NCBI RefSeq assembly: GCF_014635665.1
Contig: NZ_BMDG01000009.1
Coordinates: 62,001-126,000 of the forward strand
DNA: 64,000 nt
DNA from: Isoptericola cucumis
Lineage (GTDB): Bacteria; Actinomycetota; Actinomycetes; Actinomycetales; Cellulomonadaceae
Direction: 5' to 3'
The translations under genes and the position numbers were made by a program. This document shows, in pieces, positions 16,369-24,939 of the stretch. Below the pieces are notes generated by a model. It ran no database searches. It had not been told where the DNA came from and was given only the letters and a program-made list of their open reading frames with translations. Positions within the stretch are counted from its first letter, which is position 1, and the number at the start of each line of letters is the position of its first letter.

Positions 16369-17236
16369 GGGGGCCCCGCTCGTCGGCACCGTCGGCGTCC
16401 GCCGCCGGGAGCCCGGCGAGGAACTCGAGGACGACGGGCGCCACGACCTCCGGTGCCTGGTGCTGGGGGTAGTGACCGACGCCGGGCACGAGCAGCGCGC
16501 GGGCGTCGAGGGCGTCGCGCATGTCGGCGAGCGCGGCGCCGGCGTCCTTGTAGTCCGGGTCCAGCGCGCCGACGACGACGAGCGACGGCGCCTGGACCCG
16601 GGGGACGGCGGGCTCGACGACGGAGTGGTCGAGCGCGACGGCGAGGTCGCGGAACGAGCGCAGGTGCGCCGGGTCGGCCATGCTGCGGCGGATCGCGGCG
16701 ACGTGCTGGTCGTGGCGCGGCGACCGGCGTCCCTTGGAGAACATCGACGTGTAGAGCCACGCCCAGGCGGCGGCGCCCCAGGGGCGCGCGAACGCGGCCC
16801 GGTACAGCAGGCGGTAGACCCGCTGCTGGGCGGGGGAGGCGGCCTCGCGCAGGTGCGGGGCGAGCAGCGCCAGCCCGCGGACGAGGTCGGGGCGCTCCGC
16901 GGCGGCCCACACGGCGGCCGACCCGCCCATGGAGCTGCCCAGCAGGACGGCGGGCCCGGCGTCGAGGTGCTCGACCAGCGCGACGAGGTCGGCGCCGGTG
17001 ACGTCGTCGCCGTGGGCGGTGAACGTGGTGTCGGAGTCGCCGTGGCCGCGCAGGTCGGTGACGACCACGCGGTAGCCGGCGTCCGTGAGCTCCGGGACGA
17101 GGTCGTCGTAGGTGGAGCGCAGGTCGCCCATGCCGGGGACGGCGACCACGAGCGGGCCGGAGCCCGTGTCGGTGAAGGCGATGCGCCCCTCGGGGCGGCG
17201 GAGGTGCCGGAGGGTCCCACTCTGCTGAGTAGCCAT
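16361..17236 (-). CDS. Alpha/beta hydrolase
   Basis: The 291-residue alpha/beta-hydrolase has the nucleophile elbow GSSMGG (Ser102), an acidic residue in VGALDPDY and the final His in VPGVGHYP. The oxyanion segment VPGMGD follows strand 3. The substrate is unknown; TMG-type esterases and haloperoxidase-like enzymes are close in shape. The ATG at 17236 was chosen because a -10-like TAGCTT (minus strand, 17244-17249) lies 7 nt upstream, implying a leaderless transcript. First gene of the operon with TetR and a membrane protein. Confidence 0.87.
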   Translation of the reverse strand: MATQQSGTLRHLRRPEGRIAFTDTGSGPLVVAVPGMGDLRSTYDDLVPELTDAGYRVVVTDLRGHGDSDTTFTAHGDDVTGADLVALVEHLDAGPAVLLGSSMGGSAAVWAAAERPDLVRGLALLAPHLREAASPAQQRVYRLLYRAAFARPWGAAAWAWLYTSMFSKGRRSPRHDQHVAAIRRSMADPAHLRSFRDLAVALDHSVVEPAVPRVQAPSLVVVGALDPDYKDAGAALADMRDALDARALLVPGVGHYPQHQAPEVVAPVVLEFLAGLPAADADGADERGPRA

Positions 17237-17302
17237 AGCCCGTAAGCTACGCCCATTAGCCAGACGAGTCAAGGAAGGAATGGCGAAAAAAGTTCGAGGC
17301 GG

Positions 17303-17329
17303 TGTCGATCCCACGGTTCCCCGTTCGAC
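17303..17329 (+). promoter_or_regulatory. Putative ECF42-type promoter, module 1
   Basis: TGTCGA (17303-17308), a 17-nt spacer and CGAC (17326-17329) lie 55 bp before the YCII gene. The second YCII/ECF module has the same element with the same spacing at 50556-50582. This fits the reported ECF42 pattern of a TGTCGA -35 and a CG(A/T)C -10. Confidence 0.7.
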
Positions 17330-17384
17330 CTGGGGATGAGAAGGTCACCACGAGGGTGACCGTCATCACACGAGGAGCAGGACG

Positions 17385-17807
17385 ATGAGCAAGTACATGC
17401 TGATCATGCGGGGCACCGACGAGGGCCAGGCCGCCTACGAGCAGATCGACTTCGCGAAGGTCATGGAGGACATGGGCCGGTACAACGAGTCGATGATGGA
17501 CGCCGGCGTCCTCGCCGCCGGGGAGGGGCTCTCCGACGCCTCCGAGGGGTCGGTGGTCGACTTCTCCTCCGAGACGCCGGTCGTCACCGACGGCCCCTAC
17601 GGCGAGACGAAGGAGCTGTTCAACGGCTTCTGGATCGTCGACGTCGCGTCGAAGGAGGAGGCCATCGAGTGGGCCAAGCGTGCCCCCCTCAACGGCCCCG
17701 GCACGAAGCTCGAGGTGCGCCGCGTGCACGGGCCCGAGGACTTCCCGCAGGACAACGAGTGGGTGCAGAAGGAGGAGGGGTGGCGCGAGCAGCAGGCCGC
17801 CCGGTGA
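17385..17807 (+). CDS. YCII (DGPF-domain) family protein
   Basis: The 140-residue cytoplasmic protein has a ferredoxin-like YCII fold: MSKYMLIMRG strand, then TDGPYGETKELFNGFWIVDV containing the diagnostic DGP(F/Y) motif. Such proteins are nearly always encoded beside ECF42 sigma factors; their biochemical role is not known. The sigma gene follows with a 4-bp overlap. An ECF42-type promoter lies upstream. AGGAGCAGGACG precedes the ATG. Confidence 0.88.
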   Translation: MSKYMLIMRGTDEGQAAYEQIDFAKVMEDMGRYNESMMDAGVLAAGEGLSDASEGSVVDFSSETPVVTDGPYGETKELFNGFWIVDVASKEEAIEWAKRAPLNGPGTKLEVRRVHGPEDFPQDNEWVQKEEGWREQQAAR

Positions 17808-19138
17808 GCGAGCTCGTCCCCGAGCTCGCGGGCCAGGCGGGGGGCCGCGCCGACGACGGCGCGGCCTCCCGCCGCACGGTCGAGGCGGTCTGGCGGATCG
17901 AGTCCAGCCGCATCGTCGGCGCGCTCGCGCGGTACACGAACGACTTCGCGCTCGCGGAGGACGTCGCCTCCGAGGCGCTCGCGGAGGCGCTCGTGTCGTG
18001 GCCGCGCGACGGGATCCCCCGCGACCCGACGGCGTGGCTGCTCGCGACGGGCCGGCGGCGCGCGATCGACGCCTTCCGCCGCCGGTCCGGCCGGGACGAG
18101 CGGTACGCCGTCCTGGCCCGCGACCTCGGCGACGGCGGGGCCGTCACGGGCGGGCCCGGCACGCAGCGTGAGCCCGGCCCCGACGCCGACCTGCTGTGGG
18201 ACCCCGACCGGATCGACGACGACCGCCTCGCGCTGCTGTTCGTCGCCTGCCACCCGGTGCTGTCCAAGGAGGCGCGGGTGGCCCTGACGCTGCGGGTGGT
18301 CGGCGGCCTGACCAGCGAGGAGATCGCCCGCGCGTTCCTGGTGCCCGTGCCGACGGTGCAGGCGCGCATCACGCGGGCGAAGAAGACGCTCGCCGCGGCC
18401 CGCGTGCCCTTCGAGGTCCCGGCGGCCGCCGACCGCACCGCACGGCTCGCGTCGGTGCTGAACGTCGTCTATCTGATCTTCTCCGAGGGGTCGTCGGCGT
18501 CGGCCGGCGAGGACTGGATGCGTCCCGATCTCGCGTACGAGGCCGTGCGCCTGGCGCGCGTCCTGACGCGGCTCGTACCCGACGAGCCCGAGGCGCACGG
18601 GCTCCTGGCGCTGCTGGAGCTGACCGCGGCCCGGTTCGCGGCCCGGACCGGCCCCGACGGCGAGCCGGTGCTGCTGGAGGACCAGGACCGGCGCCGGTGG
18701 GACACGTCGGCGATCCGCCGCGGCCGGGAGGCGCTGTCGCGCGCCGTGGCGGTGGGGCGCGGGCTCGGCCCCTACGGGCTGCAGGCCGCGATCGCGGAGC
18801 AGCACGACGTCGCGCCGTCCGTGGCCGCGACCGACTGGGAGCGGATCGTGCTGCTGTACGAGGCGCTCGGCCGGGTGGCGCCGTCGCCGGTCGTCGAGCT
18901 CAACCGGGCCGTGGCCGTCTCGATGGCCGCCGGTCCCGCCGCCGCGCTGCCGCTCGTCGACGAGCTGGTCGCGACCGACGTCCTGCGCGGCTCCTACCTG
19001 CTGCCGAGCGTGCGCGGCGAGCTGCTGGCGCGGCTCGGGCGCGCCGCCGAGGCCCGCGCGGAGCTGGAGCTGGCCGCGCGGCTGTGCGGCAACGTCCGCG
19101 AGCGCGGCGTCCTCGAGCGCAAGGCCGCGGCCCTCTGA
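17804..19138 (+). CDS. ECF42-type RNA polymerase sigma factor (DUF6596 C-terminus)
   Basis: The 444-residue protein carries a sigma-70 region 2 (about 25-95: ALARYTNDFALAEDVASEAL) and region 4 (about 160-205: LTLRVVGGLTSEEIARAFLV). The long C-terminal TPR-like extension (about 215-440) defines ECF42; it replaces an anti-sigma factor in known members. The GTG at 17804 overlaps the YCII stop codon, so the pair is translationally coupled. It probably activates the TGTCGA-N17-CGAC element upstream. Confidence 0.9.
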   Translation: MSELVPELAGQAGGRADDGAASRRTVEAVWRIESSRIVGALARYTNDFALAEDVASEALAEALVSWPRDGIPRDPTAWLLATGRRRAIDAFRRRSGRDERYAVLARDLGDGGAVTGGPGTQREPGPDADLLWDPDRIDDDRLALLFVACHPVLSKEARVALTLRVVGGLTSEEIARAFLVPVPTVQARITRAKKTLAAARVPFEVPAAADRTARLASVLNVVYLIFSEGSSASAGEDWMRPDLAYEAVRLARVLTRLVPDEPEAHGLLALLELTAARFAARTGPDGEPVLLEDQDRRRWDTSAIRRGREALSRAVAVGRGLGPYGLQAAIAEQHDVAPSVAATDWERIVLLYEALGRVAPSPVVELNRAVAVSMAAGPAAALPLVDELVATDVLRGSYLLPSVRGELLARLGRAAEARAELELAARLCGNVRERGVLERKAAAL

Positions 19139-19172
19139 GGGGGCGTGGCCCCGCGGGCCCGCGACGGCGGCG

Positions 19173-20360
19173 TCACGACCGAGGGGATCCGGCCGCCAGC
19201 ACGGCCGCGAGGCCGTCCCGCAGGTCCGCGACGAAGTGTCCGGGGACCTCCAGCGACGGGAAGTGCCCCCCGGCGTCGGGCGTCGCCCACCGGGCGATCT
19301 GCCGGTACCGCTCCTGCGCCCAGGGGCGCGGGCACTTCTCGATGTCGCGGGGATACATGGTGATCGCCGCCGGGACGTCGACCCGCAGCCCGGGGTCCAT
19401 CGAGGCGTGGCTCTCGGCGTAGATGCGGGCGGCCGAGGCGCCGGTCCGCGTCACCCAGTACAGGGTGACGTCGTCGAGCACGGCGTCCACGGGGATGGTC
19501 TCGAACGGGCTGTCGGCCGTGTCCGACCACTCGGCGAACTTGTCGAGGATCCAGGCGAGGAGCCCGACCGGCGAGTCGACGAGCGAGTAGCCGATGGTCT
19601 GCGGCCGGGCCGCCTGCTGCTTCGCGTACGCCCCTCGGGGGCCTTCGTAGAAGGCGCGGGTCTCGGCGGCCCACCGGCGCTCGTCGTCGGTCAGCCCGTC
19701 CAGGGGCAGCCCGGGCGGGGCGTCCGCGAACGTCGTGTGGATGCCGATGACGTGCTGCGGGAACCGGCCGGCGAGCACCGTGGTGATGTTGCCGCCCCAG
19801 TCGCCGCCGTGGGCGAGGAAGCGGTCGTAGCCGATCCTGCCCATGAGCGCCACCCAGGCGGCCGCGATCTTCTCGGTGCCCCACCCGGTGGTGGCCGGCC
19901 GGTCGCTGAAGCCGAAGCCCGGCAGCGACGGGACCACGACGTGGAACGCCGGCGCCTCGGCGTCCCGCGGGTCGGCCAGCTCCTCGACGACGTCCGTGAA
20001 CTCGCGGACGCTGCCCGGCCAGCCGTGCGTGAGGACCAGCGGGGTGGCGTCGGCGCGGGCGGACCGGCGGTGCAGGAAGTGGATCCCCAGGCCGTCGACG
20101 GTCGTGCGGAACTGGCCGATCTCCTCGAGCCGGGCCTCGAACCTCCGCCAGTCGTACCCGGTGCGCCAGTGGTCGACGACGTCGACGAGGTCGCCGAGCG
20201 GAACCCCCTGGTCCCACCGGCGGGGGCCGGGCGGCGCGCCGTGGACCGTCTCCGGTTCGGGCAGTCGCGCCGCGGCCAGCCGCGCGCGGAGGTCGTCGAG
20301 CTCGGCGTCGGTCGTGCGGGCGGTGAACGCCTGCACGTCGCTGGTGGTGGGGCGGGGCAT
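19173..20360 (-). CDS. Epoxide hydrolase family protein
   Basis: The 395-residue alpha/beta-hydrolase has the N-terminal EHN domain (about 6-110) of microsomal-type epoxide hydrolases. HGWPGS (112-117) forms the oxyanion hole, Asp187 in GGDWGG is the nucleophile, and the C-terminal EVPGHF gives the base histidine. Known relatives open epoxides to diols with water; the natural substrate is unknown. GAGGAGG precedes the ATG at 20360. It is divergent from a CGNR zinc-finger gene and shares its operator region. Confidence 0.89.
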   Translation of the reverse strand: MPRPTTSDVQAFTARTTDAELDDLRARLAAARLPEPETVHGAPPGPRRWDQGVPLGDLVDVVDHWRTGYDWRRFEARLEEIGQFRTTVDGLGIHFLHRRSARADATPLVLTHGWPGSVREFTDVVEELADPRDAEAPAFHVVVPSLPGFGFSDRPATTGWGTEKIAAAWVALMGRIGYDRFLAHGGDWGGNITTVLAGRFPQHVIGIHTTFADAPPGLPLDGLTDDERRWAAETRAFYEGPRGAYAKQQAARPQTIGYSLVDSPVGLLAWILDKFAEWSDTADSPFETIPVDAVLDDVTLYWVTRTGASAARIYAESHASMDPGLRVDVPAAITMYPRDIEKCPRPWAQERYRQIARWATPDAGGHFPSLEVPGHFVADLRDGLAAVLAAGSPRS

Positions 20361-20406
20361 GGGGGCCTCCTCGTCGTGGACCGGCTCGTCCCTCGTCCAC
20401 GCACCG

Positions 20407-20423
20407 AACCGGCTTAGACGGTT
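20407..20423. promoter_or_regulatory. Operator copy 1 (AACCGGCT...GGTT)
   Basis: AACCGGCTTAGACGGTT is embedded in the inverted repeat GAACCG-N7-CGGTTC (20406-20424). It lies between the divergent epoxide hydrolase and CGNR genes. The second copy begins exactly 42 bp further on. Confidence 0.55.
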
Positions 20424-20448
20424 CTAGCAGCCGTCGGAGCGAGTCCGC

Positions 20449-20465
20449 AACCGGCTATGGTGGTT
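20449..20465. promoter_or_regulatory. Operator copy 2, over the CGNR gene -10 and start
   Basis: AACCGGCTATGGTGGTT shares its first 8 and last 4 bases with copy 1 in the same orientation. It covers the -10-like TATGGT (20456-20461) and ends 2 bp before the ATG at 20468, where a bound protein would block transcription of the CGNR gene. Confidence 0.5.
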
Positions 20466-20467
20466 CC

Positions 20468-21052
20468 ATGCCCGACCGGTTCCCCGACTTCCGCCTCGGC
20501 ACGGTGCTGGCGACCAGCTTCACGGCGACCCTGACGGAGCGCCGTGGTGACGCGGTGGAGCGGATCCCCACGCCGGCCCGGCTCGTCGACTGGCTCGCGG
20601 TGAGCGGCCTCGCCGTGGAGTCGTGCACCCCGGCCCAGCTCGACCGCGCCCGGGAGCTGCGGGAGGCGATCCACGCCGCCGCCACGGCGGCAGCGCTCGA
20701 CGACCCGCTCCCGGCGTCCGCCGTCGCGGTCATCAACGACCGCAGCACGCAGGGCCGGGCCTCGGCGGTCCTGACCCCCGAGGGCGACAGGCGATGGCGG
20801 CTGAGCCAGGGGTCCGCGCTGGAGGACGCCCTGGGCGTCATCGCCGCCGACGCGATCAGCGTCGTCTCCGGCGAGCGGGACGGCCGGCTGGCCCTGTGCG
20901 CGTCGCCGACCTGCCGGGCGGCCTTCTTCGACACCAGCCGGAGCCGCACGCGCCGCTGGTGCGACATGAACACGTGCGGCAACCGCGAGAAGAAGGCGCG
21001 GTTCCGCGCGGCCAGGCCGGCCGGCCCCGGACCGGGGACGCGGTCGAGCTAG
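20468..21052 (+). CDS. CGNR zinc-finger / ABATE domain regulator
   Basis: The 194-residue protein has an N-terminal ABATE-type domain (about 1-130) and a C-terminal zinc finger with Cys144, Cys149, Cys165 and Cys170; Cys170 begins the diagnostic CGNR. These are treated as ligand-sensing transcription factors. A TATGGT box 6 nt before the ATG suggests a leaderless transcript, and two operator-like repeats in the upstream gap suggest autoregulation and control of the divergent epoxide hydrolase gene. Confidence 0.87.
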   Translation: MPDRFPDFRLGTVLATSFTATLTERRGDAVERIPTPARLVDWLAVSGLAVESCTPAQLDRARELREAIHAAATAAALDDPLPASAVAVINDRSTQGRASAVLTPEGDRRWRLSQGSALEDALGVIAADAISVVSGERDGRLALCASPTCRAAFFDTSRSRTRRWCDMNTCGNREKKARFRAARPAGPGPGTRSS

Positions 21053-21987
21053 CTGCGGCGGAAGCGGGGGAACGTCGCGACGGCGACGCCCGCCAGGGCG
21101 AGTGCGCCGCCCACCAGCGCCGCCGGCGCGGGAATCTCCGCCAGCAGCAGCCAGGACATCAGCACGACCAGCGGCGGCACGGCGTAGGTCGATGCCGCGG
21201 TGCGCCCGGCGCTCGCGCGCGACAGCGCGTACCCCCAGGTGGTGAAGGCGATCGCCGTCGGGAAGATGCCCAGGTAGACGACGCCGAGGACGGACGACGT
21301 CGGCGCGGCCGCGAGCTGTGTCACGAGGGCGGGCAGGAAGGGCAGGGAGGCGACCGTCCCCGCGAGGCAGCCCAGCCAGGTCATGGTGAGGGAGTCGACC
21401 TGGGGCAGCAGGCGCTTCTGCAGCGTGGCGGCCCCGGCGTACAGGACGGCGGAGGCCAGGCCGAGGACGACGCCCACGGCGTCGAACTGCCCCGCGGAGG
21501 TCGCGAGCGCGATGACGACGACGCCGGTGAACGCCACCGCGATCCCGACGAGCAGCCGGCGGGGGAACCCCTCGCCGAGCAGGGAGCCGGCGAGCACGGC
21601 GACCAGCATCGGCGCGAGGTTGACGAGCAGGGCGGTGGTCCCGGCGTCGAGGTGCTGCTCGGCGGCGTTGAGGGTCAGGTTGTACCCGCCGAACCACGCC
21701 ACGCCCCAGACGGCGACGAGCACCAGCAGCCGACCTCGCGGCAGGCGCACCGGCGTCCGGCGCCGCACGCGGGCCACGCCGAGCAGCACGGAGAGGGCCG
21801 CCGTGCCGACCGCGATGCGGCCGAGCGTGAGAGCGCCCGCGTCCAGGTCGTGGCCGACGGCGCGGACGCCGACGAACGCGGACGCCCAGAGCACGACGGT
21901 CACGGCCATGGCGACGCCGGTGAGCGCGCCGCCCGCGGTGCGCGGGCGCGTCGGCGGCGCGGTGGTGGGGGAGGTCTCCAGGCTCAT
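21049..21987 (-). CDS. DMT/EamA family transporter
   Basis: The 312-residue membrane protein has ten predicted helices in two EamA repeats, each about 130 residues; it is probably an exporter of amino acids or small metabolites. It is divergent from a LysR gene, the usual regulator-exporter arrangement. The last bases overlap the CGNR gene by 4 bp on the opposite strand. Confidence 0.87.
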   Translation of the reverse strand: MSLETSPTTAPPTRPRTAGGALTGVAMAVTVVLWASAFVGVRAVGHDLDAGALTLGRIAVGTAALSVLLGVARVRRRTPVRLPRGRLLVLVAVWGVAWFGGYNLTLNAAEQHLDAGTTALLVNLAPMLVAVLAGSLLGEGFPRRLLVGIAVAFTGVVVIALATSAGQFDAVGVVLGLASAVLYAGAATLQKRLLPQVDSLTMTWLGCLAGTVASLPFLPALVTQLAAAPTSSVLGVVYLGIFPTAIAFTTWGYALSRASAGRTAASTYAVPPLVVLMSWLLLAEIPAPAALVGGALALAGVAVATFPRFRRS

Positions 21988-22071
21988 GCCGACGATCGTC
22001 TCCTGACACCAGGCGACAGCACCAGTTCACGTTTCTTCCGCATCGTTCAGTCTCGCTGTAGCGTGGTGGCC

Positions 22072-22983
22072 ATGCTCGACGTCCACCGGCTCCGCATCTT
22101 CCGCTCCGTCGTGGCCAGCGGCTCCGTCGCCGCCGCGGCCGCCAACCTCGGGTACACGCCGTCCGCCGTGAGCCAGCACGTGTCCGCGCTGCAGCGCGAG
22201 ACGGGCCTGCAGCTGCTCGCCCGCCACGGCCGCGGCGTGCGCCCCACCGCCGCCGGCCAGGCGCTCGCCGACCAGGCGGACGGGCTCCTCGCGCGGCTGG
22301 GGCAGGTGGAGACGTTCGTCGCCGACCTGCGCTCGGGCCGCTCGGGCAGCCTCGCGATCGCGTACTTCGCGTCGGTCGGCGCCGCGTGGCTGCCGTCCGT
22401 GGTCAGCTCGCTCACCGCCGCCTACCCGGGGGTGCGGCTCGACCTCGAGCTGACCGAGGAGATCCCCACCGACCCGTCCCGGCGCGCCGACCTGCAGCTC
22501 GCCGTCGCGCAGCCGAACTTCACGCCGGGCGCCGGGACCACGGCCCACCACCTGCTCGACGACCCGTACGTCGCCGTCATCCCCGAGTCGCACCCGCTGG
22601 CCGGGCGGGACGAGATCGAGCTCGTCGAGCTGGTGGGGGAGCGGTGGATCGACAACGACTTCGCGCGCGGCTGGTGCCGGCGCAACCTCCTCGAGGCGTG
22701 CCGCGCGGCCGGCTTCGCGCCGTCGTTCGCCGTCGAGGCCCACGACTACCAGACCGCGGTCTCCTTCGTCGGGGCGGGCATCGGCATCACCGTGCTCCCG
22801 GCGCTCGGTACCGCGCACCCGGTGCCGGGGACGGTGGCGGTGCCCGTCGTGCGCCCGGTGCCCGTGCGGTCGATCTACGCGCTGGTGCAGGACGCCGTCG
22901 CCGACACCCCGCCCGTGGTCACCGCGCTCGAGGCGCTCCGGGCCGTGGCGGCGGCGTCGGTGCGCGAGCCTGCTCCCGCGTAG
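22072..22983 (+). CDS. LysR family transcriptional regulator
   Basis: The 303-residue protein has an N-terminal LysR winged HTH (1-62: LRIFRSVVASGSVAAAAANL, then PSAVSQHVSALQRETG) and a periplasmic-binding-type effector domain (about 90-290). The ATG at 22072 has TAGCGT 7 nt upstream (22059-22064), implying a leaderless transcript. It probably controls the divergent EamA exporter gene. Confidence 0.9.
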   Translation: MLDVHRLRIFRSVVASGSVAAAAANLGYTPSAVSQHVSALQRETGLQLLARHGRGVRPTAAGQALADQADGLLARLGQVETFVADLRSGRSGSLAIAYFASVGAAWLPSVVSSLTAAYPGVRLDLELTEEIPTDPSRRADLQLAVAQPNFTPGAGTTAHHLLDDPYVAVIPESHPLAGRDEIELVELVGERWIDNDFARGWCRRNLLEACRAAGFAPSFAVEAHDYQTAVSFVGAGIGITVLPALGTAHPVPGTVAVPVVRPVPVRSIYALVQDAVADTPPVVTALEALRAVAAASVREPAPA

Positions 22984-23042
22984 GCTGGACGCGCAACTCC
23001 GCCGGGAGGCCCCGGCGGTTCCCGACGAATTCGAGGTACCCC

Positions 23043-23444
23043 GTGACCACGCTCCCCACCGCCACCGGCGGCTTCGGCGACAAGCCGGAGATCACGTTCC
23101 CCGCCGGCGACGCCCCCGCAGGCCTGCAGGTGCAGGTGCTCGCCGAGGGCACCGGCCCGGTCGTCGACTCGGGCCGCACCATCGTCGTCAACTACCTCGG
23201 CCAGACCTGGGGCGGCAGCGTCTTCGACAACTCGTACGACCGCGGCCAGACCATCGACTTCCCGATCGGCGTCGGCGCCGTCATCGGCGGCTGGGACAAG
23301 GGCCTCGTGGGCCGCAGCGTCGGCGACCGCGTGCTGCTGTCCATCCCGTCCGAGCACGGCTACGGCCAGCGCGGCGTGCCGCAGGCCGGCATCCCCGGCG
23401 GCGCGACCCTCGTCTTCGTGGTGGACGTCGTCGACGTGCGCTGA
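23043..23444 (+). CDS. FKBP-type peptidyl-prolyl cis-trans isomerase
   Basis: The 133-residue single-domain FKBP has the pocket residues of the family: VNYLGQTW, FDNSYDRGQ, VIGGWDKGL and YGQRG, ending in the VFVVDVVDV strand. It assists protein folding in the cytoplasm; no signal peptide is present. The GTG at 23043 was chosen as the first codon before the conserved start. A TAGGCT -10-like box lies at 22981, about 57 nt upstream. Confidence 0.9.
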   Translation: MTTLPTATGGFGDKPEITFPAGDAPAGLQVQVLAEGTGPVVDSGRTIVVNYLGQTWGGSVFDNSYDRGQTIDFPIGVGAVIGGWDKGLVGRSVGDRVLLSIPSEHGYGQRGVPQAGIPGGATLVFVVDVVDVR

Positions 23445-23455
23445 CCTGACGCGCC

Positions 23456-23488
23456 GAGCCCCGTCGCCCTCGCCGGGCGGCGGGGCTC
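23456..23488. terminator. Hairpin terminator after FKBP gene
   Basis: GAGCCCCGTCGCC (23456-23468) pairs with its complement (23476-23488) with one G-U pair and a 7-nt loop. It lies 11 bp after the FKBP stop codon, between convergent genes. Confidence 0.7.
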
Positions 23489-23526
23489 CGTCGTGTCAGC
23501 TCCGTCGTGTCAGCTCCGTCGTGTCA
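23485..23526. repeat. Perfect 14-bp tandem repeat x3
   Basis: GCTCCGTCGTGTCA is repeated three times without a mismatch (23485-23498, 23499-23512, 23513-23526). The last TCA is the TGA stop of the minus-strand methyltransferase gene. Because 14 is not a multiple of 3, the copies shift frame relative to each other. Confidence 0.9.
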
Positions 23527-24804
23527 CCGCCGGCGGGACCGGGTGACGGTGAACTTCGGGTTCTGCTCGATGTGCACGGTGGGCCCGACGGAACGGGTCA
23601 GCGCCTGCTTGTAGTGCAGCGCCGTGTTGAACACGCACCACAGCTCGCCGCCCTGCCGCAGCGCGCGGCCCGCCGCGGTGAACATCCGGTGCGCGGCGTC
23701 GGTGCGCACGGCGGCGCGGTCGTGGAACGGCGGGTTGAGCAGGATGAGGTCGACGCTCGCGGGCTCCAGGTCCTCGCCGGCGTCGCCCCGCAGGACCACG
23801 ACGCGCTCGCCGACGCCGTTCGCCTCCGCCGTCGCGCGGGTCGACGCGACGGCCGCGGCCGACCGGTCCGTGCCGACCACCCGGGCGTCCGGGTAGCGCA
23901 GCGCGAGGACCGTCGCGAGCAGGCCGGTGCCGCTGCCGAGGTCCAGCGCGTCGTGCACGCGGTCGGGGGCGGGCCACTTGCCCGCCGTCGTGAGGAGGAA
24001 GCGGGTGCCGAGGTCCAGCGCGGGGCCGGCGAACGTGCCGCCGTGCGCGACGACGGTGACGCCCTCCGGCGGCGTCCCGCCCGCCGGCGTCGCGGCGGTC
24101 ACCAGCTCGGCGTCCCGCAGGTCGGCGCGCGCAGGGCAGGACGGCGCGGCGTCGCGCGCCTCCGGCCGGACGCCGGTCGCGACGAGCACCCGGGACTTCT
24201 GCCGGGCCAGGCTGGCGCGGACGTCGGTGAACGACGCGGCCAGCACCTCGTTCATCGACCGCGTCATGTGCTTGACCCGGCCGCCGGCCAGGACGGTGAC
24301 GTCGTCGGCGGCGTGCCGCGCGATCGCCTCCGCGATCTCCGTGAGCTCCGCGAGCGACGGCGGGAGCTGCAGCAGCACGAGGCGGGCGCCGCCCAGCAGG
24401 TGCTCGTCCAGCTCCTCGCGCAACGTGATCCGCAGGGTCGCGCGGTCGTCGCGGACCACGTCGAGCCGGCCGGCCTCGCGCACGTTCTGCTCGACCGCCG
24501 CCTCGGCCGTGACCGTGTCGACGTGCGCGCGGACGTCGGGCGCCCCGAGCGTGAGCGCCCCGAGCGTGAGCGCGCCGAACCGGTCGCCGAGGACGACGAC
24601 GTGGCCCGGCCCGGCCTGGGCGAGCAGGGGCGTGGCCTCGTCGAGGAGCAGGCGGTCGGTGGCGTCGACCGCGACGGGGCCGTCGGGGCGGGAGCCGTCC
24701 TCGGGCCAGGGGGTCAGCCCGGCCAGGACCGTCGCCAGTCGTGCGGCGGGGTCGCCGAGGGCCGCGGGATCGGGCGTGGGGTCGGGCTCAGGGGTCAGGT
24801 GCAC
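23524..24804 (-). CDS. Class I SAM-dependent methyltransferase, RsmC/RlmG type
   Basis: The 426-residue protein has two tandem Rossmann-like halves. The C-terminal half holds the SAM site DLGSGTGLL and the NPPFH catalytic motif of N2-guanine rRNA methyltransferases; the N-terminal half (about 1-210) is the degenerate substrate-binding copy typical of RsmC/RlmG. The target is probably rRNA guanine. The GTG at 24804 gives the usual length; an upstream ATG at 24882 would add 26 residues and cannot be excluded, since neither start has a clear Shine-Dalgarno. Confidence 0.83.
   Translation of the reverse strand: MHLTPEPDPTPDPAALGDPAARLATVLAGLTPWPEDGSRPDGPVAVDATDRLLLDEATPLLAQAGPGHVVVLGDRFGALTLGALTLGAPDVRAHVDTVTAEAAVEQNVREAGRLDVVRDDRATLRITLREELDEHLLGGARLVLLQLPPSLAELTEIAEAIARHAADDVTVLAGGRVKHMTRSMNEVLAASFTDVRASLARQKSRVLVATGVRPEARDAAPSCPARADLRDAELVTAATPAGGTPPEGVTVVAHGGTFAGPALDLGTRFLLTTAGKWPAPDRVHDALDLGSGTGLLATVLALRYPDARVVGTDRSAAAVASTRATAEANGVGERVVVLRGDAGEDLEPASVDLILLNPPFHDRAAVRTDAAHRMFTAAGRALRQGGELWCVFNTALHYKQALTRSVGPTVHIEQNPKFTVTRSRRR
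24541..24570. repeat. 15-bp tandem duplication inside methyltransferase gene
   Basis: A 15-bp unit is present twice in a row (24541-24555, 24556-24570), giving LGALTLGALTLGAP in the protein. It is in frame and probably a recent slippage event. Confidence 0.8.
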
Positions 24805-24939
24805 CCGACCAGTGTCCCCGACGCCGGCCGGATCATCCGCCCGGCCTGCTCGAAACGGCAGGACGCCGGTGGCCAGCAGCACTGCCCGGCCCCGCGTCCG
24901 CCATGGCCGGCGCGGAGCTGGCCGTCGACGGCGGGAGGT

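Noticed and set aside
17244-17260. GCTA-N7-TAGC as a TetR operator before the hydrolase gene
   Set aside because: The arms are only 4 bp and overlap the -10 box; too short to claim.
23485-23526. Tandem repeat considered as a CRISPR remnant
   Set aside because: Units are 14 bp, directly adjacent, without spacers, and no cas gene is present.
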